DNA of 64,000 bases from Intestinimonas massiliensis (ex Afouda et al. 2020) (GTDB lineage: Bacteria; Bacillota; Clostridia; Oscillospirales; Oscillospiraceae). Location: NCBI RefSeq assembly GCF_900626285.1, contig NZ_LR131148.1:86742-150741 (forward strand), in the 5' to 3' direction. Numbering within the stretch: position 1 is the stretch's first letter; each line of letters starts with the position of its first letter. The notes below the pieces were generated by a model that was not told the DNA's origin, did not search any database, and was given only the letters and a program-made list of their open reading frames with translations. Both the position numbers and the translations under genes were made by a program. Of this stretch, positions 8,275 through 17,467 are shown one piece after another.

Positions 8275-9984
8275 TTAATCCAAGATGAAGTCGGTGACCG
8301 GAGTACCGGCGGAGACCATGGGATGGACCATGGCGTCCTTGTCGATGGCGCACTCGATCACGTAGGGCTTGCCGGAGGCCACCGCCCGGCGGAAGGCGGC
8401 CTCAAATTCCGGCTGGGTGGCGGCGCGCTCACCCTGGATGCCGTAGGCCTCCGCCAGCTTGACGAAGTCGGGGCCCCGGTCCAGGTCGGTCTGGGAGAAC
8501 CGCTTGTTGTAGATCAGGTTCTGCCACTGGCGGACCATGCCCAGGGTGCGGTTGTTGAAGATGACGGTGATCACCGGGATGTTGTAGTGCTCCACGGTGC
8601 ACAGCTCATGGCAGTTCATGCGGAAGCAGCCGTCGCCGGTGCACTGGACCACCACCTTGCCCGGGTTGCCCACGGCGGCGCCCATGGCGGCCCCCAGGCC
8701 GAAGCCCATGGTGCCGAAGCCGCCGGAGGTGATGAACTGGCCGGGGCGGGAGAAGTGGTAGTACTGGGCGCACCACATCTGGTGCTGGCCCACGTCGGTG
8801 GCGATGATGGCGTCCCCGTCGGTGACGGCCTGGATGGTTTCCAGGATCTCGTGGGGGTGGAGGATGCTGTCCTTCTTCAGGGGGACCTCCTTCTGGGAAA
8901 AGACCCACTCCTTCCACTCGGGGTAGTCGTGGGCGGGCAGCTTGGCGTTGAGCAGCTCCAGCACCCGGCGGGCGTCGCCGATGATGTGGTGGTCGGTGAC
9001 CACGTTCTTGTCGATCTCCGCCCGGTCGATGTCGATGTGGACGATCTTGGCGTTGGGGGCGAAGGTGGCGGGATCGGTGGCCACCCGGTCGGAGAACCGG
9101 CAGCCGATGGCGATGAGCAGGTCGCACTGGTCGCTGGCGTAGTTGGAGGCGTGGGAGCCGTGCATGCCGATCATGCCGGTGAACAGGGGGTGGTTGCCCG
9201 GGCAGGCGCCGCCGCCCATGATGGTGGAGGCCACCGGGGCGTTGAGGGTCTCGATGAACTTGCGGAACTCGGGCACCGCGCCCTTGGAGCGGATCACGCC
9301 GCCGCCTACCAGCACCAGGGGCCGGCGGGCTTCCTCGATCATGTCCAGCAGGGTCTGGATGTCGCCGGCGTCGGGCTCGGGGGCCTTCAGGTCGTGGCTG
9401 GCCCGGCGGAGCATGGCGCCCAGCCGGCCGTGGTTGGCGTGCTCGGACAGGGGAAGCCGCTCATAGTCGGCCTCAGCGGCGGTGACGTTCTTGGCGATGT
9501 CCACCAGTACCGGGCCGGGCCGGCCGGACCGGGCGATGGCAAAGGCCTCCCGGATCACGTCGGCCAGCTGGTTGGGGTCCTTCACCAGGTAGTTGCACTT
9601 GGTGATGGGCATGGTGATGCCGGTGATATCCACCTCCTGGAAGGAGTCCTTGCCGATCAGGTTCTCGCTGACGTTGCAGGTGATGAACACCACGGGGGAG
9701 GAATCGTAGTAGGCGGTGGCGATGCCGGTGGTCAGGTTGGTGGCGCCGGGGCCGGAGGTGGCGAAGCACACGCCCACCTTGCCGGTGGCACGGGCGTAGC
9801 CGTCGGCGGCGTGAGAGGCGCCCTGCTCGTGGGCGGTGAGGATGTGGCGGATCTTCTCCTTATAGCCGTGGAGCTCAAACTCGTCATATACATTTAATAT
9901 AGTACCGCCGGGGTAGCCGAATACGGTGTCCACCCCCTGTTCCAGCAGGCACTCCATCAGGATCTGGGCTGTTTTCATTCTCAT
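8275..9984 (-). CDS. ilvB: Acetolactate synthase, large catalytic subunit
   Basis: A 569-residue thiamine-diphosphate enzyme that joins two pyruvates, or pyruvate and 2-ketobutyrate, the first committed step of branched-chain amino acid synthesis. The N-terminal domain has FGYPGGTILNVYDEF and the catalytic glutamate in TAHEQGASHAADGYARATG. The C-terminal ThDP site has the GDGCFRMNCHELCT...NN motif. An AAAGGAGG ribosome site precedes the ATG; a second ATG two codons downstream is possible. The gene is preceded by a T-box leader, so expression should rise when the matching tRNA is uncharged. Confidence 0.97.
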   Translation of the reverse strand: MRMKTAQILMECLLEQGVDTVFGYPGGTILNVYDEFELHGYKEKIRHILTAHEQGASHAADGYARATGKVGVCFATSGPGATNLTTGIATAYYDSSPVVFITCNVSENLIGKDSFQEVDITGITMPITKCNYLVKDPNQLADVIREAFAIARSGRPGPVLVDIAKNVTAAEADYERLPLSEHANHGRLGAMLRRASHDLKAPEPDAGDIQTLLDMIEEARRPLVLVGGGVIRSKGAVPEFRKFIETLNAPVASTIMGGGACPGNHPLFTGMIGMHGSHASNYASDQCDLLIAIGCRFSDRVATDPATFAPNAKIVHIDIDRAEIDKNVVTDHHIIGDARRVLELLNAKLPAHDYPEWKEWVFSQKEVPLKKDSILHPHEILETIQAVTDGDAIIATDVGQHQMWCAQYYHFSRPGQFITSGGFGTMGFGLGAAMGAAVGNPGKVVVQCTGDGCFRMNCHELCTVEHYNIPVITVIFNNRTLGMVRQWQNLIYNKRFSQTDLDRGPDFVKLAEAYGIQGERAATQPEFEAAFRRAVASGKPYVIECAIDKDAMVHPMVSAGTPVTDFILD

Positions 9985-10011
9985 GGGTTGGATAGACCTC
10001 CTTTGGATGGG

Positions 10012-10288
10012 ATAAAAAACATGGCGGCTTCGTCCCTTCTAGGGCGAAGCCGCCATGCGCTCCGTGGTACCACCTAACTTCGCGGGCCTGGCCCGCGCGC
10101 TCTTGCCCCGATAACGGAGGGGGACCGTCCCCGCCTACCCATCTGTTCGGCGGGGCTGCTCCCGGGTGACCTTCCGGAACGGCCTCACGGGAGCTTACAC
10201 CAGCCGCTCCCTCTCTGCGCTTGTGTACCGTCCGTACTGTCCCGGTCATTGCCTTTGGCCTTCGTGACATACACGAAATGTAGATTTA
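10012..10288 (-). promoter_or_regulatory. T-box leader of ilvBN (valine specifier proposed)
   Basis: On the minus strand the conserved T-box sequence AGGTGGTACCACGG lies at 10062-10075. Just downstream is a strong terminator: a CATGGCGGCTTCG stem (10020-10057) and a T run. The Stem I region contains the typical AGAGAGGGAGC...GGCTGGTG arrangement. The 3' side of Stem I reads GGAAGGTCACCCGG, with GTC at 10168-10170. The valS T-box in this window has the near-identical GGAAGGTCGTCCCGG, which points to a valine specifier here too. The class is certain; the specifier is inference. Confidence 0.88.
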
Positions 10289-10294
10289 CAAAAT

Positions 10295-10323
10295 ATGATA
10301 GCGTTCCCCAACCTGTTTGTCAA
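10295..10323 (-). promoter_or_regulatory. Promoter of the ilvBN T-box transcript
   Basis: On the minus strand a perfect TTGACA (10318-10323) is separated by 17 bases from TATCAT (10295-10300). Transcription should start near 10288, just ahead of the T-box leader. Confidence 0.7.
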
Positions 10324-10522
10324 TCCAATCCCGTTCAGTTTTTGAACTTCTCCATTTTAAACAAGTAAAGTGAGCGGCGGGGGAGAAAAAATCTCCGATC
10401 ACGTCAAAAAGTAAACTTCACAGTCTAGCGCATATGGGCGGCTTTTTATGGCTTTAAAAGGTTAAATTAAAAATAAAACTAGAAAGTTTAAATAAAAAAG
10501 ACAGAAAAATGTTAGATTTGGC

Positions 10523-10551
10523 TAGACAATTTCGAGTGATTGCGATATGAT
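10523..10551 (+). promoter_or_regulatory. rnf operon promoter
   Basis: TAGACA (10523-10528), a 17-base spacer and TATGAT (10546-10551) form a good sigma-A-type promoter about 70 bases before rnfC. The surrounding ~300 bases (10324-10625) are AT-rich and contain no other gene; a short GACCC/GGGTC hairpin lies at about 10590-10607. Confidence 0.65.
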
Positions 10552-10625
10552 TATTCTGTTTGAAATACCGGTCAAACGACTCAGAAAAATGACCCGTGTG
10601 TGGGTCAGATTTGCGAGGTGGACCT

Positions 10626-11972
10626 ATGAAGCAAAGCTTTTACGGCGGCGTGCACCCCCATGACCGGAAGGAGCTGGCACGCCACAAGGAGATAGCGCAG
10701 CTGAGCGCGCCTCCCAAGCAGGTGGTCATCGCCATGTCCATGCACATCGGCGCCCCCTGCAAGCCCATCGTTGCGGTGGGCGACCATGTCAAGGTGGGCC
10801 AGAAGATCGGCGAGGTTGCCGGTCTGGGTGCCCCCATCCACGCCTCTGTGTCCGGCGAGGTGAAGGCCATCGAGCCCCGTCCCTATGTGGGCGGCGGCAA
10901 GATGATGTCGGTGGTGATCGAGAACGACTTCCAGGATACCTGGGGGAGCGAGCTTGAGCCCCATCCTGACTACTCCAAGCTGAGCACCGACGAGATCGTC
11001 AACATCGTGAAGGAAGCCGGCATCACCGGTATGGGCGGCGCCGGATTCCCCACCCATGCGAAGATCAGCTCGGGCATCGGCAAGGTGGACACCATCATCC
11101 TCAACGGCGCCGAGTGTGAGCCCTACATCACCGCTGACCACCGCCTCATGCTGGAGCAGGGCGAGCGGGTCATCGGCGGCGCCCGCATCCTGATGCAGGC
11201 CTTCGGCCTGAAGAGCGCCACCATCGGCGTGGAGGCCAACAAGGAGGATGCCATTGAGCATCTGAAGGCTCTGGTGGGCGGCAAGGGCGACGTGATCGTG
11301 GAGAGCCTGCGCACCCGGTACCCCCAGGGCGCTGAGAAGCAGCTGATCCAGCGGATCACCGGTCGGGAGGTGCCTCCCGGAGGACTGCCCGCCCATGTGG
11401 GCTGCGCGGTGTTCAACGTGGGCACTGCCGCCGCGGTGTATGACGCCGTGGTGTCCGGCAAGCCTGTGACCCACCGTGTGATCACTGTCACCGGCGACGC
11501 CATCCAGGAGCCCAAGAACCTGCTGGTTCCCCTGGGCACCTCCTTCCAGTACCTGATCGACGAGGCCAAGGGCTTCAAGGAAGAGCCTGACCGCGTCCTC
11601 ACCGGCGGCCCCATGATGGGTATCGCCCAGTACAACCTGGACGTGACCTGCATCAAGGGCACCAACGCGGTGCTCTGCCTCACCAAGCACGAGGCCGCTC
11701 CCGTTGTGGAGGAAGAGGTCTGCCTGCGCTGCGCCCGCTGCGTCAACGTCTGCCCCATGCACCTGACCCCTGTGTACATGCATCTGTACGCCGAGAAGGG
11801 CATGTGGAAAGAGGCGGAGGCGCTCAACGTCATGGACTGCATCGAGTGCGGTTCCTGCAACTACATCTGCCCCGCCCGCATCCACCTGGTCCAGTCCTTC
11901 CGCGTGACCAAGGGTGAGCTGCGCAACCTGGCGGCCAAAGAGAAAGCGGCAAAGGAGGCGGCCAAAGCATGA
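10626..11972 (+). CDS. rnfC: Rnf complex subunit C (electron-entry, flavin and iron-sulfur protein)
   Basis: A 448-residue soluble subunit of the Rnf ion-translocating ferredoxin:NAD+ oxidoreductase, the site of NADH reaction. It has the RnfC N-terminal barrel-sandwich region, an NQO1-like FMN/NADH fold (GMGGAGFPTHAKI; ILNGAECEPY) and two 4Fe-4S motifs near the C-terminus, CLRCARCVNVCP and CIECGSCNYICP. I start it at the ATG 10626 because GAGGTGG lies just upstream; the frame is open a little further back. It is the first of six tightly packed genes in the order C-D-G-E-A-B typical of Clostridia. Confidence 0.96.
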   Translation: MKQSFYGGVHPHDRKELARHKEIAQLSAPPKQVVIAMSMHIGAPCKPIVAVGDHVKVGQKIGEVAGLGAPIHASVSGEVKAIEPRPYVGGGKMMSVVIENDFQDTWGSELEPHPDYSKLSTDEIVNIVKEAGITGMGGAGFPTHAKISSGIGKVDTIILNGAECEPYITADHRLMLEQGERVIGGARILMQAFGLKSATIGVEANKEDAIEHLKALVGGKGDVIVESLRTRYPQGAEKQLIQRITGREVPPGGLPAHVGCAVFNVGTAAAVYDAVVSGKPVTHRVITVTGDAIQEPKNLLVPLGTSFQYLIDEAKGFKEEPDRVLTGGPMMGIAQYNLDVTCIKGTNAVLCLTKHEAAPVVEEEVCLRCARCVNVCPMHLTPVYMHLYAEKGMWKEAEALNVMDCIECGSCNYICPARIHLVQSFRVTKGELRNLAAKEKAAKEAAKA

Positions 11973-13030
11973 ACGAAGAGAAAAAGCTGAATCTGACGGT
12001 GGCTTCGTCTCCCCACGTGGCCTCCCCCATTGATACCCAGAACCTGATGCGGGACGTGCTGATCGCCCTGGTGCCCGCTCTGGTGTTCGGTGTGGTGTTC
12101 TTCGGCCCCCGTGCCCTGGTCGCCACCATCATTTCCGTGGTGGCCTGCGAGTTCTTCGAGTGGGCCTACCGCAAGCTGATGCACAAATCCTGCTCCAACG
12201 GAGACCTGTCCGCCGCCGTTACCGGTGTGCTGCTGGCCTTCGTGTGCGCGCCCACCCTGCCCTACTGGATGCTGATCATCGGCGACTTCTTCGCCATCGT
12301 GGTGGTCAAGCAGCTGTTCGGCGGCCTGGGCCAGAACTTCATGAACCCCGCCCTGGGCGGCCGTGCCTTCCTGATGCTGTGCTACCCCGTGGCCATGACC
12401 ACCTGGATCGTGCCCGGCATCGGCACTGACAAGTGGGCCGGTCTGCTCTCCGGCTCCGTCACCATGACCGGCGCCGACGTGGTGACCGGCGCCACTCCTC
12501 TGGGTGCCGACTTCATGCACAAGGGCCTGCTGCCCGACGCCTCCATCCTGGATGCTTTCGTGGGCAATGTGGGCGGCTGTATCGGTGAGATCTCCGCCCT
12601 GGCTCTGCTGGCGGGCGGCCTGTACCTCATTGCCCGGGGCGTGATCCGGGCCCGCATCCCCGTGGCCTACATCGCCACCGTGGCTGTACTTACCTTTATC
12701 TTCCCCAAGGGCGACGCCGACCGCCTGACCTGGATGGCCTATCAGCTGTTCTCCGGCGGCCTGTTCCTGGGCGCCTTCTTCATGGCCACCGACTATGTCA
12801 CCAGCCCCGTCACCAAGAAGGGCGAGATCATCTTCGGCATCGGCTGCGGCCTGCTGACCGTGTTCATCCGCTACTTCGGCGGCTATCCCGAGGGCGTGAG
12901 CTACTCCATCCTGATCATGAACTGCTGCGTGTGGCTCATCGACAAGGTGGGCAAGCCCAACCGTTACGGCGTGACCAAGGAAATGAGGGCTGCCGCCAAG
13001 GCGGCCAAGAAAGCCGGGAAGGAGGGCTAA
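11969..13030 (+). CDS. rnfD: Rnf complex subunit D (membrane flavoprotein)
   Basis: A 353-residue integral membrane subunit of the Rnf complex, NqrB/RnfD family, with about nine to ten hydrophobic spans. It contains DVVTGATPLG near residue 170, the S/T-G-A-T motif whose threonine carries a covalent FMN in this family. The start codon overlaps the rnfC stop by four bases (ATGA), so translation is coupled. An ApbE flavin transferase that could attach the FMN is encoded about 19 kb downstream. Confidence 0.96.
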   Translation: MNEEKKLNLTVASSPHVASPIDTQNLMRDVLIALVPALVFGVVFFGPRALVATIISVVACEFFEWAYRKLMHKSCSNGDLSAAVTGVLLAFVCAPTLPYWMLIIGDFFAIVVVKQLFGGLGQNFMNPALGGRAFLMLCYPVAMTTWIVPGIGTDKWAGLLSGSVTMTGADVVTGATPLGADFMHKGLLPDASILDAFVGNVGGCIGEISALALLAGGLYLIARGVIRARIPVAYIATVAVLTFIFPKGDADRLTWMAYQLFSGGLFLGAFFMATDYVTSPVTKKGEIIFGIGCGLLTVFIRYFGGYPEGVSYSILIMNCCVWLIDKVGKPNRYGVTKEMRAAAKAAKKAGKEG

Positions 13031-13033
13031 ACC

Positions 13034-13591
13034 ATGAGCGAAACTGTTACCAAGAAGAAAGAGCCTGGGATGGCCACTCTGGTCATCGTGCTCTTTGCCA
13101 TCTGCGCCATCACCGCTCTGCTGCTGGGCCTGACGGACCATGTCACCGCCCCCTACATTGCGGCCAACAACGAAAAGACCACCCAAGAGGCCATGGCCAA
13201 GGTGCTGCCTTCCGACAGCTATGAGAAGGTCACCGATCAGTACACCGGCGGCGATGCCACGGTGGAGGATATCTACAAGGCCGGCGACGCCGGCTACGTG
13301 GTGCAGGTGAAGCCCGCCACCTCCTTCAGCGGCAACCTGACCGTGATGGTGGGCGTAGGCCCCGACGGCGCCTGCACCGGTATTTCCATCGTCAAGACCG
13401 GCGAGACCTCCGGCCTGGGCTCCAACGCCGGTAAGGCTGACTGGCAGGCCCAGTTCGTGGGCAAGACCGGCGAGGTCAAGGTGACCAAGGACGGCGGCGA
13501 CATCAACGCCATCACCGGCGCCACCATCACCTCCCGCGGCGTGTCTGAGGCCGTTACCAGCGCCATCGCCGCCGCGGCCAGCATGGGCTAA
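13034..13591 (+). CDS. rnfG: Rnf complex subunit G (covalent FMN subunit)
   Basis: A 185-residue subunit with one N-terminal membrane helix (about 14-36) and an extracytoplasmic FMN-binding domain. The flavinylation motif is visible as DINAITGATITS near residue 157, where the threonine of TGAT is expected to take FMN in phosphodiester linkage. It follows rnfD by three bases. The family passes electrons across the membrane between RnfD and the rest of the complex. Confidence 0.95.
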   Translation: MSETVTKKKEPGMATLVIVLFAICAITALLLGLTDHVTAPYIAANNEKTTQEAMAKVLPSDSYEKVTDQYTGGDATVEDIYKAGDAGYVVQVKPATSFSGNLTVMVGVGPDGACTGISIVKTGETSGLGSNAGKADWQAQFVGKTGEVKVTKDGGDINAITGATITSRGVSEAVTSAIAAAASMG

Positions 13592-13605
13592 GGAGGTAGC
13601 GAAAA

Positions 13606-14253
13606 ATGAACGTGAAAAAGCAATTCATGGACGGTATGTTCTTCCAGAACCCCGTTACCGTCCAGCTGCTGGGTATGTGCTCCACCATGGCCATCACCAC
13701 CACGCTGTTCAACGGCATTGGTATGGGCGTGTCCGTGCTGGTGATCCTGACCCTGGCCAACATCATTATTTCCGTCCTGCGCAAGATCATCCCCAACAAC
13801 ATCCGGATCGCCTGCTTCATCGTGGTCATCGCCGGCTTCGTTACCATCGTTGACCTGTGCCTGCAGGCCTTCCTGCCCTCTCTGTCCTCCAGTCTGGGCC
13901 TGTTCATCCCGTTGATCGTGGTGAACTGTATCATCCTGGGCCGCGCCGAGTCCTTCGCCTACAAGAACGGCGTGGTTGCCTCCGCTCTGGACGGCATTTT
14001 CCAGGGCCTGGGCTACACCGTGGTCCTGATCATCATGTGTGTGGTCCGTGAGTTCCTGGGCAACGGCACCTTCGGCGGCGGCATCCTGAACGGCGGCAAC
14101 GGCATCCGCATCATCCCCGAGGGCATCCCCGCTCTGGGCATGATCCTGCCGGTGGGCGGCTTCATCACCCTGGCCTGCTTCATCGCCGCCATGCAGTATT
14201 TCCTGAACAAGCCGAAGAAGACTGAGAAAAAGACTGAGGAGGTGGCCAAGTAA
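13606..14253 (+). CDS. rnfE: Rnf complex subunit E
   Basis: A 215-residue integral membrane subunit with six predicted spans, RnfA/RnfE/NqrD family. It shows the conserved NNIRIACFIVVIA region and the VVNCIILGRAESFA signature with its cysteine; RnfA and RnfE cysteines hold an intramembrane 2Fe-2S cluster. A GGAGG site precedes the ATG. The stop codon shares one base with the rnfA start codon. Confidence 0.95.
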   Translation: MNVKKQFMDGMFFQNPVTVQLLGMCSTMAITTTLFNGIGMGVSVLVILTLANIIISVLRKIIPNNIRIACFIVVIAGFVTIVDLCLQAFLPSLSSSLGLFIPLIVVNCIILGRAESFAYKNGVVASALDGIFQGLGYTVVLIIMCVVREFLGNGTFGGGILNGGNGIRIIPEGIPALGMILPVGGFITLACFIAAMQYFLNKPKKTEKKTEEVAK

Positions 14254-14843
14254 TGGATTGGGCACAACTGTTTACCGTGGCCCTGGGCGCCATCCTGGTC
14301 AATAACTTCATCGTGGCCCAGTTCCTGGGCATCTGCCCCTTCATGGGCGTCTCCAAGAAGGTGGAGACCGCCTCCGGCATGGGCATGGCCGTTATCTTCG
14401 TCATGGGCCTGGCCTCTGCCATCTGCTGGCCCATCAACGCCTTCATCCTGGTGCCCCTGGGCCTGACCTTCATGCAGACCGTGACCTACATTCTGGTCAT
14501 CGCCGCCCTGGTGCAGTTTATCGAGATGTTCCTGAAGAAGTCCATGCCCTCCCTGTACGAGGCCCTGGGCGTGTACCTGCCCCTGATCACCACCAACTGC
14601 GCGGTGCTGGGCGTGGTGCTGCAGAACACCCAGAACAGCTATGATTTCATCACCAGCGTGGTGTACGGCATCACCGGCGGTATCGGCTTCCTGCTGGTCA
14701 TCGTGATCTTCGCCAGCATCCGGGAGCGGATGGAGTTCTCCGAGTGCCCCAAGGCCTTTGAGGGCTTCCCCATCGCCCTGATGGCCGCCGGTCTGGTGGC
14801 CCTGGCCTTCCTGGGCTTCTCCGGCCTGAAGGTCTTTGGTTAA
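14253..14843 (+). CDS. rnfA: Rnf complex subunit A
   Basis: A 196-residue integral membrane subunit paired with RnfE in inverted topology. The signatures NNFIVAQFLGICPFMGVSKK and ITTNCAVLGVVL contain the family's cluster-binding cysteines, and six spans are visible. Its ATG uses the last base of the rnfE stop codon (TAATG), so the two are translationally coupled. Confidence 0.96.
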   Translation: MDWAQLFTVALGAILVNNFIVAQFLGICPFMGVSKKVETASGMGMAVIFVMGLASAICWPINAFILVPLGLTFMQTVTYILVIAALVQFIEMFLKKSMPSLYEALGVYLPLITTNCAVLGVVLQNTQNSYDFITSVVYGITGGIGFLLVIVIFASIRERMEFSECPKAFEGFPIALMAAGLVALAFLGFSGLKVFG

Positions 14844-14858
14844 GGGAGGCGGAAGAGT

Positions 14859-15782
14859 ATGAATACAGTTATTTTTGCCGTTGTGGTCCTGGCTGCGCTG
14901 GGCGCCATCTTCGGCCTGGTGCTGGCCATCGCCGCCAAGGTGTTCGCCGTTGAGGTGGACCCCAAGGAAGAGGCTGTGCTGGCCTGCCTGCCCGGCGCCA
15001 ACTGCGGCGGCTGCGGCTACCCCGGCTGCTCCGGCTACGCCGCTGCCGTGGCCAAGGGCATCGCTCCTGTCAACGCCTGCGCCGCCGGCGGCGAGGCTGT
15101 GGCCGCTCAGATCGGTGAGATCATGGGCGTGTCCGCCGGCGCTACCGTGAAGCAGATCGCCCAGGTGCACTGCACCGGCTGCGGTCAGAACTACAAGCAG
15201 TACAAGTATGTGGGTCTCCACGACTGTGTGGCAGCCTCCAAGCTGCCCGGCGGCGGCGACCTGAGCTGCTCCTACGGCTGCCTGGGCCTGGGCTCCTGTG
15301 AGAAAGTGTGCCCCTTCGACGCCATCCACGTCATTGACGGCGTGGCCAAGGTAGACGAGGAGAAGTGCAAGGCCTGCAGCAAGTGTGTGGACGTGTGCCC
15401 CCGGCACATCATCGCCCTGGAGCCCTACAAGACCAAGCGTCACGTCACCATCCCCTGCTCCTCCCACGATAAGGGTGTGGACGCCCGGAAGGTGTGCGAC
15501 AACGGTTGCATCGGCTGCTCCCTGTGCGCCAAGAACTGCCCCAAGGAAGCCATCACCATGGTCAACAACCTGGCTGTCATCGACTACGAGAAGTGCATCG
15601 GCTGCGGGATCTGCGCCCAGAAGTGCCCCCGCAAGCTGATCACCGTGGATGGCAAGGTGCCCGTGGTGAAGCCCGCGGCGCCCAAGGCGGCTCCTGCCGC
15701 CGCCAAGCCCGCCGCTCCTGCGGCTGAGGCTCCCAAGGCCGAGGCCCCCAAGGCCGAGACCCCCGCTGAGCCCAAGGAGTAA
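14859..15782 (+). CDS. rnfB: Rnf complex subunit B (multi-cluster ferredoxin subunit)
   Basis: A 307-residue subunit that accepts electrons from reduced ferredoxin. It has an N-terminal membrane helix, then the RnfB cluster motif CLPGANCGGCGYPGC (about 46-60). The ferredoxin region follows, with motifs at CSYGCLGLGSCEKVCP, CKACSKCVDVCP, CIGCSLCAKNCP and CIGCGICAQKCP. The last ~40 residues are a Pro/Ala/Lys/Glu-only tail that looks disordered and is not needed for the fold. The gene is last in the operon, 15 bases after rnfA, and a strong terminator follows. Confidence 0.95.
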   Translation: MNTVIFAVVVLAALGAIFGLVLAIAAKVFAVEVDPKEEAVLACLPGANCGGCGYPGCSGYAAAVAKGIAPVNACAAGGEAVAAQIGEIMGVSAGATVKQIAQVHCTGCGQNYKQYKYVGLHDCVAASKLPGGGDLSCSYGCLGLGSCEKVCPFDAIHVIDGVAKVDEEKCKACSKCVDVCPRHIIALEPYKTKRHVTIPCSSHDKGVDARKVCDNGCIGCSLCAKNCPKEAITMVNNLAVIDYEKCIGCGICAQKCPRKLITVDGKVPVVKPAAPKAAPAAAKPAAPAAEAPKAEAPKAETPAEPKE

Positions 15783-15790
15783 GAGAACGC

Positions 15791-15834
15791 AAAAAAATCA
15801 GGACCTGCAAGCTTGCAGGTCCTGATTTTTTTGC
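15791..15834. terminator. Bidirectional terminator after rnfB
   Basis: AAAAATCAGGACCTGCAAGC pairs perfectly with its complement and is flanked by A and T runs. It can end both rnfB and the minus-strand DUF1540 gene. Confidence 0.9.
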
Positions 15835-15842
15835 CCTGGTGC

Positions 15843-16013
15843 TCAGTGCTGGCCCAGCTGGAAGGAGGCGCACTCGGTGGAGGCGCAGTTGGTGGCGTTG
15901 GGCTCGCAGCAGCCCACCTTGATCTCATTCAGGGTGCAGTAGTTCTGGCCCTGGCAGTGGTGGGCGCAGTTGGACACGGAGCACTTGATGCTGTTGTTAG
16001 GGGTCTGATTCAT
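15843..16013 (-). CDS. DUF1540 small cysteine-rich protein
   Basis: A 56-residue protein with eight cysteines: IKCSVSNCAHH, NYCTLNEIKVGCCEP and TNCASTECASF. The pattern CSVxxCxxx...YCxLxxI matches the DUF1540 family, which is common in Clostridia and probably binds metal; its role is unknown. The ATG at 16011-16013 is chosen because a strong GGAGGAATTATTCC site lies just upstream. Longer starts have no such support. Confidence 0.85.
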   Translation of the reverse strand: MNQTPNNSIKCSVSNCAHHCQGQNYCTLNEIKVGCCEPNATNCASTECASFQLGQH

Positions 16014-16071
16014 GGAATAATTCCTCCTTGTTTCCGTGGTACGCCAGTAGTATGGCACGGAAGGGAGCGGA

Positions 16072-16923
16072 TTATTCCTCCTTTTTTTCCGCCTGCTTTT
16101 CAGGCTCCTCCGGGGGGAGAACCTGGGGGATGAACCGGCGGGCAAATTTGCCCTTGCCCCGGTTTTTCACATAGAAGTAGCCGATGGTGGAAAAGACCAC
16201 CGCGCCGATGAAGTTTACGAACAGGTCCATCATGGTGTCCAGAATGCCGATATCCAGATAGCCCCCCAGACCCAGGGGGTGCTGTGTGCCGTCGCCGGTG
16301 ACCACGATCACATCGGTGATGTCGTGGATGGCCACCGGATGGTTGCCGCCGGTGGGATCCAGCATCACCGAGCCGATGGAGTGGACGATGGTGTCCTTCT
16401 GCATGTCCAGCAGGAAGAGCTGGTCCATGGTGCACTCAAAGAACTCCCACAGCACCCCGATGGTCATGGAGAAGCAGAAGGCCACCAGAGCCAAGTAAAC
16501 GGGCGACAGGCTGAAGGTAAGCCGCTCATCCCGGTTGAGAATGTCCAGCAGCGAGAAGCCGATGGCGGCGCACAGAAAGCCGTTGATGGTGTGGAGCATG
16601 GTGTCCCAGTAGGGGAACTGGATGTAGTAGGCCCGGATCTCCCCCAGAATCTCCGCGGCGAAGATGAACAGCAGGATGATGATCTCCAGCGTGTTGGGAA
16701 TGTCGATACGGATCTTTCGCTCCAGAAAGCTGGGCAGCGTAAAGAGAAACAGGGTGAGCACGCACAGGAACACGTTTTCAAAGTTGCCGTTGAAGAACTG
16801 GGCAACAAGCATAAGGATAACCAGCAGCCGCAGGATGAAGTAGACGGCGGCCAGCTTGGGATTTTCCCGGACCTGGTCCCGAAACCGTTTGCGGCGCTCG
16901 GAACGATCAATCTTTTGCTTCAC
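16072..16923 (-). CDS. Multi-pass membrane protein, DUF2238/YjdF-like
   Basis: A 283-residue protein with a basic N-terminus (KQKIDRSERRKRFRDQVRE), about six to seven hydrophobic spans and a charged Glu/Lys tail. WDTMLHTINGFLCAAIGFSLLDILN and GVLWEFFECTMDQ resemble the DUF2238 (YjdF) family of uncharacterised membrane proteins. It starts with GTG after GAGGAGGTG. It lies 13 bases after the carbonic-anhydrase-like gene on the same strand, so they may be co-transcribed. Function is not known. Confidence 0.6.
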   Translation of the reverse strand: MKQKIDRSERRKRFRDQVRENPKLAAVYFILRLLVILMLVAQFFNGNFENVFLCVLTLFLFTLPSFLERKIRIDIPNTLEIIILLFIFAAEILGEIRAYYIQFPYWDTMLHTINGFLCAAIGFSLLDILNRDERLTFSLSPVYLALVAFCFSMTIGVLWEFFECTMDQLFLLDMQKDTIVHSIGSVMLDPTGGNHPVAIHDITDVIVVTGDGTQHPLGLGGYLDIGILDTMMDLFVNFIGAVVFSTIGYFYVKNRGKGKFARRFIPQVLPPEEPEKQAEKKEE

Positions 16924-16936
16924 GCGGCACCTCCTC

Positions 16937-17467
16937 TTACCCCCCTGCCGCCGGGGGCAGCTCCTGGGCGGACAGGCGCCGGTAGATCTCCGCAGAGTGG
17001 AGGTTTTCGGCGGCCTCCTCCGGCCGGAGGGGGCGGGTTACCTTGGCGGGGGAGCCCATTACCAGGCTGCCCGGCGGGACCACGGCATTCTGGGTGACCA
17101 GGGCGCCGGCGGCCACCAGACTGCCCGCCCCGATGACACAGCCGTTGAGCAGGATAGCGCCCATGCCGATGAGGCAGCGGTCCTCGATGGTGCAGCCGTG
17201 AATGATGGCGCCGTGGCCGATGGTCACATCCTTGCCGATGGATACGGGATAGGTGGGGTCGCAGTGGATCACCGCGTTATCCTGTACATTGGAGCCCTCA
17301 CCCACATGGATGGAACTCTCGTCACCCCGCAGTACCGCGCCGAACCAGACATTGGCCTCTGCCTCCAGGGTCACATTGCCCAGCACGGTGGCGTTGTCCG
17401 CAGCCCGGGCGGTGGGGGCACAGACGGGGGATTTGTCCTGATATGAATGGATCACAGGAACCTTCAC
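16937..17467 (-). CDS. Gamma-carbonic anhydrase family protein
   Basis: A 176-residue left-handed beta-helix protein built of hexapeptide repeats (for example NATVLGNVTLEAEANVWFGA). The three zinc-ligand histidines of the gamma class are present in the arrangement AVIHCDP and TIGHGAIIHGC. It may hydrate carbon dioxide, but many members of this YrdA/PaaY-like group have no proven activity. It starts with GTG behind AAAAGGAGT and precedes the DUF2238-like gene in the same direction. Confidence 0.85.
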   Translation of the reverse strand: MKVPVIHSYQDKSPVCAPTARAADNATVLGNVTLEAEANVWFGAVLRGDESSIHVGEGSNVQDNAVIHCDPTYPVSIGKDVTIGHGAIIHGCTIEDRCLIGMGAILLNGCVIGAGSLVAAGALVTQNAVVPPGSLVMGSPAKVTRPLRPEEAAENLHSAEIYRRLSAQELPPAAGG

